Position numbers and translations under genes: made by a program
DNA from: Chitinophagaceae bacterium UBA1930
GTDB lineage: Bacteria; Bacteroidota; Bacteroidia; Chitinophagales; Chitinophagaceae
Direction: 5' to 3'
DNA length: 64,000 nucleotides
NCBI GenBank assembly: GCA_002337145.1
Contig: DDFK01000001.1
Coordinates: forward strand, 558,001 to 622,000
Notes under the pieces: generated by a model
The model's input: the letters and a program-made list of their open reading frames with translations, nothing else
Databases searched by the model: none
Told to the model about the DNA's origin: nothing
Shown: positions 16,570 to 24,494 of the stretch, in pieces
Layout of the letters: every line of letters begins with the position of its first letter
Position numbering within the stretch: position 1 is the stretch's first letter

Positions 16570-18087
16570 ATGGATCAAAGTAAAAAGATTTTCCTTTTCA
16601 TCATTTCCGTACTGGCTGTTGCAGCAGGCTTTTACGTTTACCGTCCGCAAGGCCTGTTTTTTTTGGCAGATGACTTTATCCATATTCCAGAAAGTGCCAG
16701 CAATATATGGGCACAAAGAAATTCGTTACGTCCCATAGGCAATATTTCACTGCACCTGGATTTTTTGTTTAGCAATACATCGGCATTGGGCTACCATATC
16801 ACCAATTTATTATTGCATGTTTTAAATAGTTTTTTTGTGTTTTTGTTGGTAAGGGTATTGATCAGGAGATATGATACTGCCAACCCTTTTGGCCCCATGC
16901 TGTCGGGCATTACAGCAGTTGTGTTTTTTGTTTACCCATTCCATAGCGAATCCATTTTCTGGATCATCGGAAGGTCGGGCAGTTTGGGTGCATTGTTCTT
17001 TTTGCCAGCATTGATATTATATGTACAAAGGCACAAAAGCATCAGCTACTTTATTGCATCGGTACTGTGCTTTATATTGGCATTGCTTGCCTACGAATCG
17101 TCATGGGTATTTCCTTTGCTTGTAGCAGTTATTGCATATATGGATGCAAGCAAGAATACCGTAACCAAACAAAGGGAAATGATGTATGCAGCCATTGTAT
17201 GGCTTGTATTCATCCTGTTCCTGGCATTGCGGTTCAAGGTTACCGGACAGGTATTGAACCAATACGACACAGGCACATTGCTTTCTTTAAACATGAAGAA
17301 CCTAATAGCAAATTTCTTTAGGCTATTTGCAAGAACCCTGCTGCCTCCATTTGTACAAACACGGTCATTGCTCTTGTATTTTGTAGTTGCATTGCTGCTT
17401 ATTATTGCTGTAACCTTCAAGTTTTTCAGGCATAGGCAACCCAGGAAATTATTCTTGTTCATAAGCGTATGCTGGCTCCTATCCTACCTACCCTACCTAT
17501 CGTTGGGTATAGATACACATGGTGTTGAAGGTGAGCGGTACTTATACCTTCCTTCTGTATTTTTCTGTTTTTGGCTATTGTATGTATTCAATGGAATTTT
17601 TAGCAAGGCATGGTTCGTGCCTATTGTTACGGTTTGGCTGTGCATAAACATTTTATTCCTGCAGCAATCGCGTTGCTGCTATACCAAAGCAGGTTTCATT
17701 GAGCAAACCACCATTGCCGAAGTGTATAAGCTATCCAACAAGCAATCCATCTTTATAGAGTATATGCCGCAATACAATAAAGGTGCAGTGGTATTTAGGT
17801 TGGGGTTTGAAGAAGCCATGCAATGGCTGCATCCATCTTTTGCCCCAAGCATTTTTATTGTTTCCAAAGATGATAGCGACGAGAAGATTAGGGAGCAGTA
17901 TTCAAATACTTTCCGTTTAATCCATGAAATAGATACTTCTCGAATTACTGTAAAAAGCTTTTGGGCAAGAGACAAAAGCAACAGGACAGGTGCCTATAGT
18001 CTTAAAGACACCGTTGGGCTGCAGTATAACCCGGCAACAGATACATGGCTGCGTTTTACGGATACTTCCCTAATCATTAGCCCTTAA
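16570..18087 (+). CDS. Multi-pass membrane protein, GT-C/TMTC-like
   Basis: The 505-residue protein has about ten membrane helices and a periplasmic C-terminal part. The first outer loop has FFLADDFIHIPE, with an Asp pair where GT-C glycosyltransferases (PMT, TMTC, ArnT-like) carry their catalytic acid. It is followed by LRPIGNISLHLDFLF, GYHITNLLLHVLN and YPFHSESIFWIIGRSG, the RP...HxTNLLLH...H.E..W..GR order known from TMTC-like proteins. A sugar transfer role with polyprenyl-phosphate donors is inferred, not shown. A paralogue with the same motif order lies at 18753. Its stop codon overlaps that of ribE on the other strand within a TTAA. Confidence 0.75.
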   Translation: MDQSKKIFLFIISVLAVAAGFYVYRPQGLFFLADDFIHIPESASNIWAQRNSLRPIGNISLHLDFLFSNTSALGYHITNLLLHVLNSFFVFLLVRVLIRRYDTANPFGPMLSGITAVVFFVYPFHSESIFWIIGRSGSLGALFFLPALILYVQRHKSISYFIASVLCFILALLAYESSWVFPLLVAVIAYMDASKNTVTKQREMMYAAIVWLVFILFLALRFKVTGQVLNQYDTGTLLSLNMKNLIANFFRLFARTLLPPFVQTRSLLLYFVVALLLIIAVTFKFFRHRQPRKLFLFISVCWLLSYLPYLSLGIDTHGVEGERYLYLPSVFFCFWLLYVFNGIFSKAWFVPIVTVWLCINILFLQQSRCCYTKAGFIEQTTIAEVYKLSNKQSIFIEYMPQYNKGAVVFRLGFEEAMQWLHPSFAPSIFIVSKDDSDEKIREQYSNTFRLIHEIDTSRITVKSFWARDKSNRTGAYSLKDTVGLQYNPATDTWLRFTDTSLIISP

Positions 18088-18683
18088 TTATTGGGCTGCA
18101 TCAATTCGTGAAAGCGGTTCAGGTATTTACCCAATACATCAAATTCAAGGTTCACCGTATCGCGCAGGTTCACTTCCTTAATATTGGTATGCTCGTATGT
18201 ATAAGGTATAACGGCAACGGAAAACTCTGTTCTTGTTACGTCAAAAACAGTAAGGCTGATGCCATTCAAACAAATGGACCCTTTCTCGATCATTAATGGT
18301 GCAAAGTTTTCTGCAAACTGAAAGCGGTAAACCCAACTACCATCCTGTTCGGTTTTACCTACGCAAATGCCTGTTGCATCTACATGTCCCTGCACAATAT
18401 GCCCATCAATCCTGCCATTGAACTGAAGGCAACGTTCAAGGTTTACGGTATCGCCTTCTCTCCAATTGCCCACATTTGTTTTCTGTATTGTTTCTTCTAT
18501 TGCAGTAACGGTATGTATGCCTTCATTGATTGATTCAACGGTAAGGCAAACACCGTTATGCGAAAGGCTTTGATCAACCTTTAATTCGTTGCTTATACCA
18601 GAACGGATACTGAATGTTACATTCAATCCTTTACTAGAAACATCCGTAATGGTTCCTGTTGCCTCAATGATACCTGTGAACAT
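18084..18683 (-). CDS. ribE: Riboflavin synthase (alpha subunit)
   Basis: The enzyme converts two 6,7-dimethyl-8-ribityllumazine molecules to riboflavin and a pyrimidinedione. The 199-residue protein begins MFTGIIEATGTI, the classic start of the family, and has two lumazine-binding repeats (about residues 1-95 and 96-190), the first with SHNGVCLTVESI and the second with GSICLNGISLTV. It stands alone, with no other rib genes nearby and no FMN riboswitch visible upstream. It is sandwiched in opposite orientation between two paralogous GT-C-like genes. Confidence 0.97.
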   Translation of the reverse strand: MFTGIIEATGTITDVSSKGLNVTFSIRSGISNELKVDQSLSHNGVCLTVESINEGIHTVTAIEETIQKTNVGNWREGDTVNLERCLQFNGRIDGHIVQGHVDATGICVGKTEQDGSWVYRFQFAENFAPLMIEKGSICLNGISLTVFDVTRTEFSVAVIPYTYEHTNIKEVNLRDTVNLEFDVLGKYLNRFHELMQPNN

Positions 18684-18752
18684 AAATTTGAATTGTTGGG
18701 CAAATTAAAAAAAACGTGTAATGTTGTTCGCATTAATTTCTGCAACACGATT

Positions 18753-20090
18753 ATGGGCAAAAAAACATGGATACCAATTGTATTATTGCTCGGTGCAATA
18801 AACCTATTGTTATTCTGGCCTGGTAGCCTGTTTTTTTTGAACGATGATTTTATCCATATCCCCTTAACCACCGAAGGCAAGTTTTTTCAAACCAATTCCA
18901 TCCGCCCCTTACATGAATTGCTGGTTAAACTCGATTTGCTCTTGTATGGCAAACAAGCTTATGGCTTTCATATAACAGCATTGCTACTGCATGGTATTGT
19001 GTGCTTTCAGCTATACAATCTATGTTTTGCCATTCAAACAAATTGGTTAAAGGCCGATAGGGCAAAGGCAACAAACACTGCTTTCTTGGCAACGGCATTG
19101 TTCCTTATTTATCCGCAGCATACAGAATCCCTTGCTTGGGTTTTAGGGCGTACACCGGTACTTTCTGCTGTTTTTTTAATGTTTGTGTTACGCTTCTTCT
19201 TCGATCAAAAAATAACCGTAAGGCATTATTTTTTAGGTTTCGTTTTTTTTAGTGCCACTTTATTTACGTACGAACAAAGCATTTTATTACCGGCCATTTT
19301 GTTTTGGTTGGCATGTATGGATAAAGGGCAACGCAAACAAAAAATGACATATACATTTTGCCTATCACTAGCAGCAGTTATATATATCATAGCAAGAAAA
19401 ATAATTACAGCAGATATTGTAGGGTCTTATGAAGGCGGCAATTTCATAACAAGAAATTGGCCGCATTTAATAGCAAATACAGGTAGGCTTATTACAAGGT
19501 TGTGGTTAAACCCATCAACAGTTGGTTGCTATAAAATTGCAACGGCAGTGTCAATTTGTGTACTAGGTTTTTTATTTTTTACGAACAGAAAAAAGATAGC
19601 TACTAATAGAAACACGTTATTATTTATACTTGGTTCCATTATTCTGCTAATCATTCCCATAATTTCTTTGGGTATTACCATCCGTTCCTACGAGTCCGGC
19701 AGGTACCTGTATATGCCTTCCATTTTTTTGGCAATGGGTATTGCTATGTTTTGTGGCAGTTTTTTCTCCCTGCAAAAACAATCCATAAAGTTTCTACTGC
19801 CCCTGCTGTTGATATTGGTTTGTTATTGGGGCTGGGGCAAATACCAATCTGCCAGCCATTACAGAAATGCGTCCCAATATGTGTTGCAGACACAAAATGA
19901 AGTGTTCAAACAGTCAGCCCAGTCTGCTGAACCTGTTATTATAGATACTCTAAAGCTTACCGTACATCGCATCCCTGTTTTTAGAATGGGTTTCAATAGG
20001 GGTTTAAAATGGATAAACCCTGCTATTGATACCAATAGAATTACGGTAAAATATTATTACGACGAGTTTACCGACCCAACACTGAAATAA
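18753..20090 (+). CDS. Multi-pass membrane protein, GT-C/TMTC-like (paralogue of the 16570 gene)
   Basis: This 445-residue protein has FFLNDDFIHIPL in the first outer loop, then SIRPLHELLVKLDLLL, YGFHITALLLHGI and YPQHTESLAWVLGRTP, repeating the motif order of the gene at 16570. The shared N(D)DFIHIP motif and similar length mark them as duplicates that have diverged widely. It has about ten predicted membrane helices. I start it at the ATG at 18753 (MGKKTWIP), because the open frame to 18693 adds a poorly hydrophobic stretch and would begin nine bases from ribE. Function is inferred to be glycosyl transfer; acceptor unknown. Confidence 0.72.
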   Translation: MGKKTWIPIVLLLGAINLLLFWPGSLFFLNDDFIHIPLTTEGKFFQTNSIRPLHELLVKLDLLLYGKQAYGFHITALLLHGIVCFQLYNLCFAIQTNWLKADRAKATNTAFLATALFLIYPQHTESLAWVLGRTPVLSAVFLMFVLRFFFDQKITVRHYFLGFVFFSATLFTYEQSILLPAILFWLACMDKGQRKQKMTYTFCLSLAAVIYIIARKIITADIVGSYEGGNFITRNWPHLIANTGRLITRLWLNPSTVGCYKIATAVSICVLGFLFFTNRKKIATNRNTLLFILGSIILLIIPIISLGITIRSYESGRYLYMPSIFLAMGIAMFCGSFFSLQKQSIKFLLPLLLILVCYWGWGKYQSASHYRNASQYVLQTQNEVFKQSAQSAEPVIIDTLKLTVHRIPVFRMGFNRGLKWINPAIDTNRITVKYYYDEFTDPTLK

Positions 20091-20093
20091 TCA

Positions 20094-20124
20094 TTTGGAT
20101 TTTTGATTGCAAACCTTATCTTTG
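20094..20124 (+). promoter_or_regulatory. Promoter of rpsU (Bacteroidetes consensus)
   Basis: TTTG at 20094-20097 and TATCTTTG at 20117-20124 are separated by 19 bases, matching the Bacteroidetes -33 TTTG and -7 TAnnTTTG consensus exactly. It starts right behind the upstream gene's stop and gives a leader of roughly 25-30 bases. Confidence 0.75.
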
Positions 20125-20140
20125 CCGCCATTATTCACCA

Positions 20141-20148
20141 AAGGAGGT
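20141..20148 (+). promoter_or_regulatory. Perfect Shine-Dalgarno sequence of rpsU
   Basis: AAGGAGGT lies nine bases before the rpsU ATG at 20158 and is fully complementary to the usual 3' end of 16S rRNA. No other gene start in the window has a comparable site. It decides the start codon: an upstream TTG at 20107 would place it inside the coding region. Confidence 0.85.
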
Positions 20149-20157
20149 ATATCAGTT

Positions 20158-20355
20158 ATGCTTATTATTGACTCAAAAGATTGCGAAAACATTGACAAAG
20201 CACTTAAGAAGTACAAGAAGAAATTTGAAAAAAGTAAGACCTTGTTACAATTAAGGGAGCGTCAAACCTTCACTAAACCATCGGTAGTTCGCCGTGGTCA
20301 AGTGTTGAAAGCGATCTATAAGCAACAAATGGCAAGTGGAAAAATAGAAGGCTAA
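20158..20355 (+). CDS. rpsU: 30S ribosomal protein bS21
   Basis: bS21 is a small basic protein of the 30S platform near the 3' end of 16S rRNA. The 65-residue product has ENIDKALKKYKKKFEK and LLQLRERQTFTKPSVVRR, standard bS21 sequence. It has its own consensus promoter and a strong Shine-Dalgarno site, and is followed by a hairpin terminator before the xerC-type gene. In Bacteroidetes ribosomes bS21 helps to bury the anti-Shine-Dalgarno sequence, so a strong site on its own mRNA suggests feedback control. That role is known for relatives and inferred here. Confidence 0.96.
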   Translation: MLIIDSKDCENIDKALKKYKKKFEKSKTLLQLRERQTFTKPSVVRRGQVLKAIYKQQMASGKIEG

Positions 20356-20381
20356 TCAACCTTTTATTCCCAAATATATTC

Positions 20382-20418
20382 AAGTAGCCTTTAGTGAATA
20401 ACTTTAGGCTACTTTTTT
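20382..20418 (+). terminator. Terminator between rpsU and the xerC-type gene
   Basis: AAGTAGCCT (20382-20390) pairs with AGGCTACTT (20406-20414) across a 15-base loop and runs into a T-tract that ends only a few bases before the ATG at 20422. It probably ends the rpsU transcript or reduces read-through into the recombinase. Confidence 0.7.
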
Positions 20419-20421
20419 ATT

Positions 20422-21321
20422 ATGGATATAAGCCTACAATACCCGCAAATACAGCGTTTTGTGGATTACCTCAAATTCGAGAAAAGGTATTCGCAGCACA
20501 CCATTATAGCTTACCAAACCGATCTAGAGCAATTTGCAGCTTTTCTTCTAAGTCAGTATGATGGCATTCAAGTAACTAATATTACTGCATCTTTTGTACG
20601 CACTTGGCTAATGGAATTAAAGGAAGATGAAATAATTGCCAAAAGCCTTAACCGCAAAATATCTACGCTAAAATCTTTCTTTAAATACTTAATGAAAATG
20701 GGTGAAATACAACAATCGCCTATGACCACCATTGTTTCGCCCAAGATCAATAAACGCTTGCCAGTTTTTGTTCAGGAAGAGCATTTGGATACATTATTCA
20801 ACCACGTTGAATTTGAGGACAGTTGGCAGGGCAGGACGGAAAACTTGGTGCTTCAACTTTTCTACGCTACGGGTATGCGTTTAAGTGAACTCATTAACCT
20901 AAAAGAAAGCCAGTTAGATGGCTCTTATCAACAAGTAAAAGTATTGGGTAAAGGCAATAAGGAAAGGATTGTGCCTATATCTGCTGAATTAAAAAATGCC
21001 CTTCAATCTTATATTGCTGAAAAGCCAATAAAAAGCTCGGAAATTCTAAACTTATTTATTACAGAAAAAGGCAAACCGCTACAGCCACGTAGCGTATATG
21101 CATTTGTTAAGAGGCGTCTATTTGAAGTCACACAGATAAAAAAACGCAGCCCGCATATACTCCGCCACAGTTTTGCCACCCATTTAATGAACAATGGTGC
21201 CGACTTGAATGCCGTAAAGGAACTGCTTGGCCATAGCAGCCTGGCCGCTACACAGGTGTACACCCACAACACCATCGAGAAGCTAAAGGACGTCTATAAA
21301 AAAGCACACCCAAAAGCATAA
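20422..21321 (+). CDS. Tyrosine recombinase XerC/XerD family
   Basis: This 299-residue recombinase has the full catalytic set: R153 in ATGMRLSEL, K177 in LGKGNK, H245 and R248 in HILRHSFATHL, H271 in LGHSSLAATQ and the nucleophile Y280. An N-terminal SAM-like core-binding domain covers about residues 8-95. Length and motifs fit XerC/XerD, which resolve chromosome dimers at dif. Its place between rpsU and hpf is the conserved Bacteroidetes position of the chromosomal Xer protein, so it is a housekeeping gene rather than a mobile-element integrase. XerC and XerD cannot be told apart from this alone. Confidence 0.92.
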   Translation: MDISLQYPQIQRFVDYLKFEKRYSQHTIIAYQTDLEQFAAFLLSQYDGIQVTNITASFVRTWLMELKEDEIIAKSLNRKISTLKSFFKYLMKMGEIQQSPMTTIVSPKINKRLPVFVQEEHLDTLFNHVEFEDSWQGRTENLVLQLFYATGMRLSELINLKESQLDGSYQQVKVLGKGNKERIVPISAELKNALQSYIAEKPIKSSEILNLFITEKGKPLQPRSVYAFVKRRLFEVTQIKKRSPHILRHSFATHLMNNGADLNAVKELLGHSSLAATQVYTHNTIEKLKDVYKKAHPKA

Positions 21322-21522
21322 TAATCCTGCCCTTTTAACCGTTACCCTATAGCCTGAAACGACAGAAAATTATTGGCAAAAAAATGGCTTTTCAAATGCT
21401 CTTTTCACAAGATTTTGCCTTACCTTGTTATCAGTAAAAAAACACAAAAAAGCCTATGCTCTAACGTTACATTTAGTAGTTCTTTTAAATTTTATTTTTT
21501 CACAGTTTAAACGTGAGTTGTT

Positions 21523-21822
21523 ATGAACGTTATGATTCAAACAGTGCACTTCGATGCAGATGAAAAGTTAGTAGAGTATGTAAACCGCAAACTCGAGAAG
21601 TTGAACACCTTTCACGACAGGATTGTAAAAGTGGATGTGTTCCTGAAACTTGACAATGTGGTGCATACGATTAAGGACAAAATTGCTGAAATTAAAGTGC
21701 ATGTACCGAGGCATGATTTTTTTGTAAAAGCATCCTCCAAATCCTTTGAAGAGTCTTTTGATAACGCATTAGATTCCATTTCTAACCAGATAAAACGAAA
21801 AAAACAGAAGCTTGCCGCTTAA
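21523..21822 (+). CDS. hpf: Ribosome hibernation-promoting factor, short form (HPF/YfiA family)
   Basis: The 99-residue protein matches the short HPF/RaiA family: an N-terminal beta strand MIQTVHFDADEKLVEYV, a helix, the basic VKVDVFLKLDN strand and IAEIKVHVPRHDFFVKASSKSFEESFDNALDSI. It binds the 30S decoding site and helps to store idle ribosomes. There is no long-form C-terminal dimerisation domain. It lies 201 bases after the recombinase gene and ends in a strong terminator. An ATG three codons further in (21532) is an alternative start. Confidence 0.93.
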   Translation: MNVMIQTVHFDADEKLVEYVNRKLEKLNTFHDRIVKVDVFLKLDNVVHTIKDKIAEIKVHVPRHDFFVKASSKSFEESFDNALDSISNQIKRKKQKLAA

Positions 21823-21831
21823 AAATTCAGG

Positions 21832-21864
21832 ATCCCGCCATTTTACGATGGCGGGATTTTTTTT
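21832..21864 (+). terminator. Strong terminator after hpf
   Basis: ATCCCGCCAT (21832-21841) and ATGGCGGGAT (21848-21857) form a perfect 10-bp stem with a six-base loop, followed by eight T residues. Confidence 0.9.
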
Positions 21865-21910
21865 ATTTATGGGCAAACCAAGTACTCCTGTTAAAAAAAC
21901 TGCCCACTTA

Positions 21911-21943
21911 TTGCTCTTTTTCCATCGGATACCCTTACTTTTG
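21911..21943 (+). promoter_or_regulatory. Putative promoter of the rplKAJL operon
   Basis: TACTTTTG at 21936-21943 fits the TAnnTTTG -7 consensus, with TTG at 21911-21913 upstream (spacing 22, slightly long). The transcript would carry a leader of about 130 bases that contains a dispersed repeat at 22014-22043. Confidence 0.55.
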
Positions 21944-22013
21944 CAATCCCAAAAAGTTCTTTACAATTAAGAATGATTGAAAGTCATCTTGAAAAAGATG
22001 CTACTTGGGAGTC

Positions 22014-22043
22014 ATGGAATTTGGAATTTCCAATTTGGGATTT
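22014..22043. repeat. Dispersed repeat (AAATCCC...AAATTCCAAATTCCAT family) in the rplK leader
   Basis: Inverted copy: ATGGAATTTGGAATTTCC followed by AATTTGGGATTT. It lies within the predicted 5' leader of the ribosomal protein operon and can fold on itself (GGAATTTGGAAATT-like arms). It is related to the copies at 68-97 and 31728-31756. Confidence 0.6.
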
Positions 22044-22081
22044 CTTTTTTCAAGACGTTATCACCAATTAAATCGTAAACA

Positions 22082-22528
22082 ATGGCAAAAGAAATCTCTG
22101 GCTACGTGAAGCTGCAGGTGAAAGGCGGTCAAGCCAATCCTGCACCTCCAGTTGGGCCTGCACTCGGTTCCAAGGGTGTGAACATTATGGAGTTCTGCAA
22201 GCAATTCAATGCTAGGACTCAAGACAAAATAGGAAAAGTTGTTCCTGTTTTAATTACAGTTTATGCTGACAAATCTTTCGATTTCGTTATCAAAACTGCT
22301 CCTGCTCCAATCCAGTTAATGGAAGCTGCAAAAATTGCAAAAGGTTCCAAAGAAAGTAACCGTATCAAAGTTGGCAAGGTAAATTGGGAACAAATCGAGG
22401 CTATTGCCAAAGATAAGATGCCCGATATGAACTGCTTCACTATTGAAAGTGCCATGAAAATGGTTGCCGGTTCTGCACGCAGCATGGGCCTAACTATTGA
22501 CGGTAAAGCCCCTTGGGAAAACAATTAA
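22082..22528 (+). CDS. rplK: 50S ribosomal protein uL11
   Basis: uL11 forms the base of the L7/L12 stalk with 23S rRNA and takes part in factor-stimulated GTP hydrolysis. The 148-residue protein has VKLQVKGGQANPAPPVGPAL, GSKGVNIMEFCKQFNART and a C-terminal GSARSMGLTIDG stretch, all standard. It starts the rplK-rplA-rplJ-rplL operon. No Shine-Dalgarno site precedes it, only an A-rich stretch, as usual in this phylum. The genes tuf, secE and nusG that normally lie upstream are absent. Confidence 0.98.
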   Translation: MAKEISGYVKLQVKGGQANPAPPVGPALGSKGVNIMEFCKQFNARTQDKIGKVVPVLITVYADKSFDFVIKTAPAPIQLMEAAKIAKGSKESNRIKVGKVNWEQIEAIAKDKMPDMNCFTIESAMKMVAGSARSMGLTIDGKAPWENN

Positions 22529-22551
22529 TATTCACCTAAAAATTTATAACC

Positions 22552-23244
22552 ATGTCTTTGACTAAAAAAAGAAAAGTTGCAAATACTAAGGTGGATAAGA
22601 ATAAAAACTATTCCCTTAAAGAAGCTGCAAACCTTGTAAAAGAAATCAACTGCACAAAATTTGACAGTTCAGTTGACCTGCATATCCGTTTAGGCGTTGA
22701 TCCTAAAAAAGCTGACCAACAAGTTCGTGGTACAGTAACCTTGCCACATGGTACAGGTAAAACCAAAAGAGTATTGGTTCTTTGCACTCCAGACAAAGTT
22801 TCTGCTGCCGAAGCTGCAGGTGCCGACTATGTTGGTTTGGATGAATTCATTGCTAAAATTGAAGGCGGTTGGACAGATGTTGATGTAATCATCGCTACTC
22901 CATCTGTAATGCCTAAAATTGGTAAACTGGGTAAAGTATTGGGTCCACGTAACTTGATGCCAAACCCTAAAACAGGTACTGTAACAAACGATGTTGCTGC
23001 TGCTGTTAATGAAGTTAAAGGTGGTAAAATTGCCTTTAAAGTTGACAAAGCAGGTATCGTTCACGCATCTATCGGCCGCATATCTTTTGCACCGGATAAA
23101 ATTGCTGAAAACAGTACAGAATTAATCAATGCCATCATGAAACTGAAACCATCTACATCTAAAGGTACCTACCTTAAAGCTGTAAGCATGGCTGCTAGTA
23201 TGAGCCCTGGCATTACCTTAGACACAAAAGCATTATCTAACTAA
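22552..23244 (+). CDS. rplA: 50S ribosomal protein uL1
   Basis: uL1 forms the mobile L1 stalk near the E site and in many bacteria represses its own mRNA. The 230-residue protein shows GTVTLPHGTGKTKRVLVL, the DVIIATPSVMPKIGKLGKVLGPRNLMPNPKTGTV block and a C-terminal TKGTYLKAVSMAASMSPGI. It is 23 bases behind rplK and clearly co-transcribed. Length and motifs are normal. Confidence 0.98.
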   Translation: MSLTKKRKVANTKVDKNKNYSLKEAANLVKEINCTKFDSSVDLHIRLGVDPKKADQQVRGTVTLPHGTGKTKRVLVLCTPDKVSAAEAAGADYVGLDEFIAKIEGGWTDVDVIIATPSVMPKIGKLGKVLGPRNLMPNPKTGTVTNDVAAAVNEVKGGKIAFKVDKAGIVHASIGRISFAPDKIAENSTELINAIMKLKPSTSKGTYLKAVSMAASMSPGITLDTKALSN

Positions 23245-23303
23245 TCCTGTGGATTTTCTGCCGAAGGGCAGGGAAAATGAAACGGGTTTAATAAAACTTA
23301 GTT

Positions 23304-23915
23304 ATGACTAAAGATCAAAAAAACGAAGTGATTGAAGTTCTCAAAGGGAAGTTCTCACAATACAATAACTTTTATGTTACCGATACAGAATCATTGACGG
23401 TAGCACAAATTGGTAAACTGCGTGCTGAATGCTTCAGCAAACAAGTTGAAATGAAGGTTGCCAAAAACACCCTTATCAGAAAAGCATTGGAAGGTTTGGA
23501 TGCTGAAAAATATGCAGGTATGTACGAATCATTGAACAATGTAACTGCATTGATGTTCAGTGAAAACCCGAAAGAACCGGCATTGATCATCTCCTCTTTC
23601 CGTAAAGCAAACAACAACGCAGAGAAACCTGTATTGAAAGCTGCTTTCATTAATGGTGATATTTACAGCGGCGACAACCAGTTGAAGGCCCTTACTCAAA
23701 TCAAGACAAAGAACGAATTGATTGGTGAAGTAATTGGCTTGTTACAATCTCCTGCTAAACGTGTGATTGCAGCTTTGTTGCACCACCACGAACAAAAAGC
23801 GGCAGGTGTTGAAACTGCACCGGTAGCTGAAGAGGTTGCTGCTCCAACAGCAGAAGCTACACCAGCAACTGAAACTCCTGCAGCACCAGAAGCAGAAGCT
23901 CCAGCGGCTGAATAA
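23304..23915 (+). CDS. rplJ: 50S ribosomal protein uL10 with an Ala/Pro/Glu-rich tail
   Basis: uL10 anchors the L7/L12 dimers to the ribosome. The conserved part has VTDTESLTVAQIGKLR, VEMKVAKNTLIRKAL and a C-terminal helix for L7/L12. The 203-residue product is about 30 residues longer than E. coli uL10 because of a low-complexity tail after residue 165 made of Ala, Pro and Glu. Such tails occur in other Bacteroidetes; the role is unknown. A 184-base gap with several hairpins separates it from rplL. Confidence 0.97.
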   Translation: MTKDQKNEVIEVLKGKFSQYNNFYVTDTESLTVAQIGKLRAECFSKQVEMKVAKNTLIRKALEGLDAEKYAGMYESLNNVTALMFSENPKEPALIISSFRKANNNAEKPVLKAAFINGDIYSGDNQLKALTQIKTKNELIGEVIGLLQSPAKRVIAALLHHHEQKAAGVETAPVAEEVAAPTAEATPATETPAAPEAEAPAAE

Positions 23916-23929
23916 TTAGGATAATATGC

Positions 23930-24090
23930 TGATTAGCATAATATGCTAATTGGTTCTTTGCAAAACATGTTTCTTAATAGCAGATTAGCATTTTGGCTAA
24001 TTAGCAAATTGAATAACCAAAGCCTGTGAGGTTAAAACAAGGCATATTAACTAACCATCCGCCGGAGATAATCTATGAAGGCGGTTAAAA
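23930..24090 (+). promoter_or_regulatory. rplJ-rplL spacer with nested AT-rich hairpins and a CCGCC/GGCGG stem
   Basis: The 184-base spacer holds overlapping palindromes built on TAGCAT/ATGCTA near 23926-23951 and again near 23980-24006. It also has a stem CCGCC (24059-24063) with GGCGG (about 24080-24084) just before the rplL start. It could set the high L7/L12 to L10 ratio by processing, attenuation or extra initiation, but this is inferred only. No consensus -7 box was found in it. Confidence 0.4.
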
Positions 24091-24099
24091 CGTAAAAAA

Positions 24100-24474
24100 A
24101 TGGCAGACATTAAAGCATTAGCTGAACAATTAGTAGGCTTAACAGTAAAAGACGTTCAAGAATTAGCAGACGTTTTGAAATCTGAGTACGGTATCGAACC
24201 AGCAGCAGCAGCAGTTGTAGTTGCAGCAGGTGGCGACGGCGGTGCAGCAGCAGTTGAAGAAAAAACATCTTTCGATGTTATCTTGACTAACGCAGGTGCT
24301 GGTAAATTAGGTGTTGTAAAAGTAGTTAAGGAATTGACTGGCTTAGGCTTGAAAGAAGCTAAGGACCTAGTTGACGGTGCTCCTAAAGCAGTTAAAGAAG
24401 GTGTATCTAAAGCAGAAGCTGATGATATCGCTGCTAAATTGAAAGAAGCAGGTGCTGAAGTTGAAGTAAAATAA
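24100..24474 (+). CDS. rplL: 50S ribosomal protein bL12 (L7/L12)
   Basis: bL12 is the multi-copy stalk protein that recruits translation factors. The 124-residue sequence has an N-terminal dimerisation helix, an Ala-rich hinge (about 36-50) and the globular C-terminal domain with KTSFDVILTNAG, VIKVVKELTGLGLKEAKDLV-like sequence and KLKEAGAEVEVK at the end. Instead of continuing into rpoB-rpoC, as in nearly all bacteria, the operon ends here in a strong terminator. The next gene is an unrelated one on the other strand. Confidence 0.98.
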   Translation: MADIKALAEQLVGLTVKDVQELADVLKSEYGIEPAAAAVVVAAGGDGGAAAVEEKTSFDVILTNAGAGKLGVVKVVKELTGLGLKEAKDLVDGAPKAVKEGVSKAEADDIAAKLKEAGAEVEVK

Positions 24475-24494
24475 TTACCTCACTTTATCATTAT

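Noticed and set aside
20422..21321. Integrase of a mobile element
   Set aside because: Motifs and length match chromosomal XerC/XerD, the gene lies in the conserved rpsU-xer-hpf order, and there are no attachment site repeats or other element genes nearby.
21823..22081. tRNA genes expected between hpf and rplK
   Set aside because: No cloverleaf-like sequence, CCA end or TTCGAATC-type T loop could be found in this gap.
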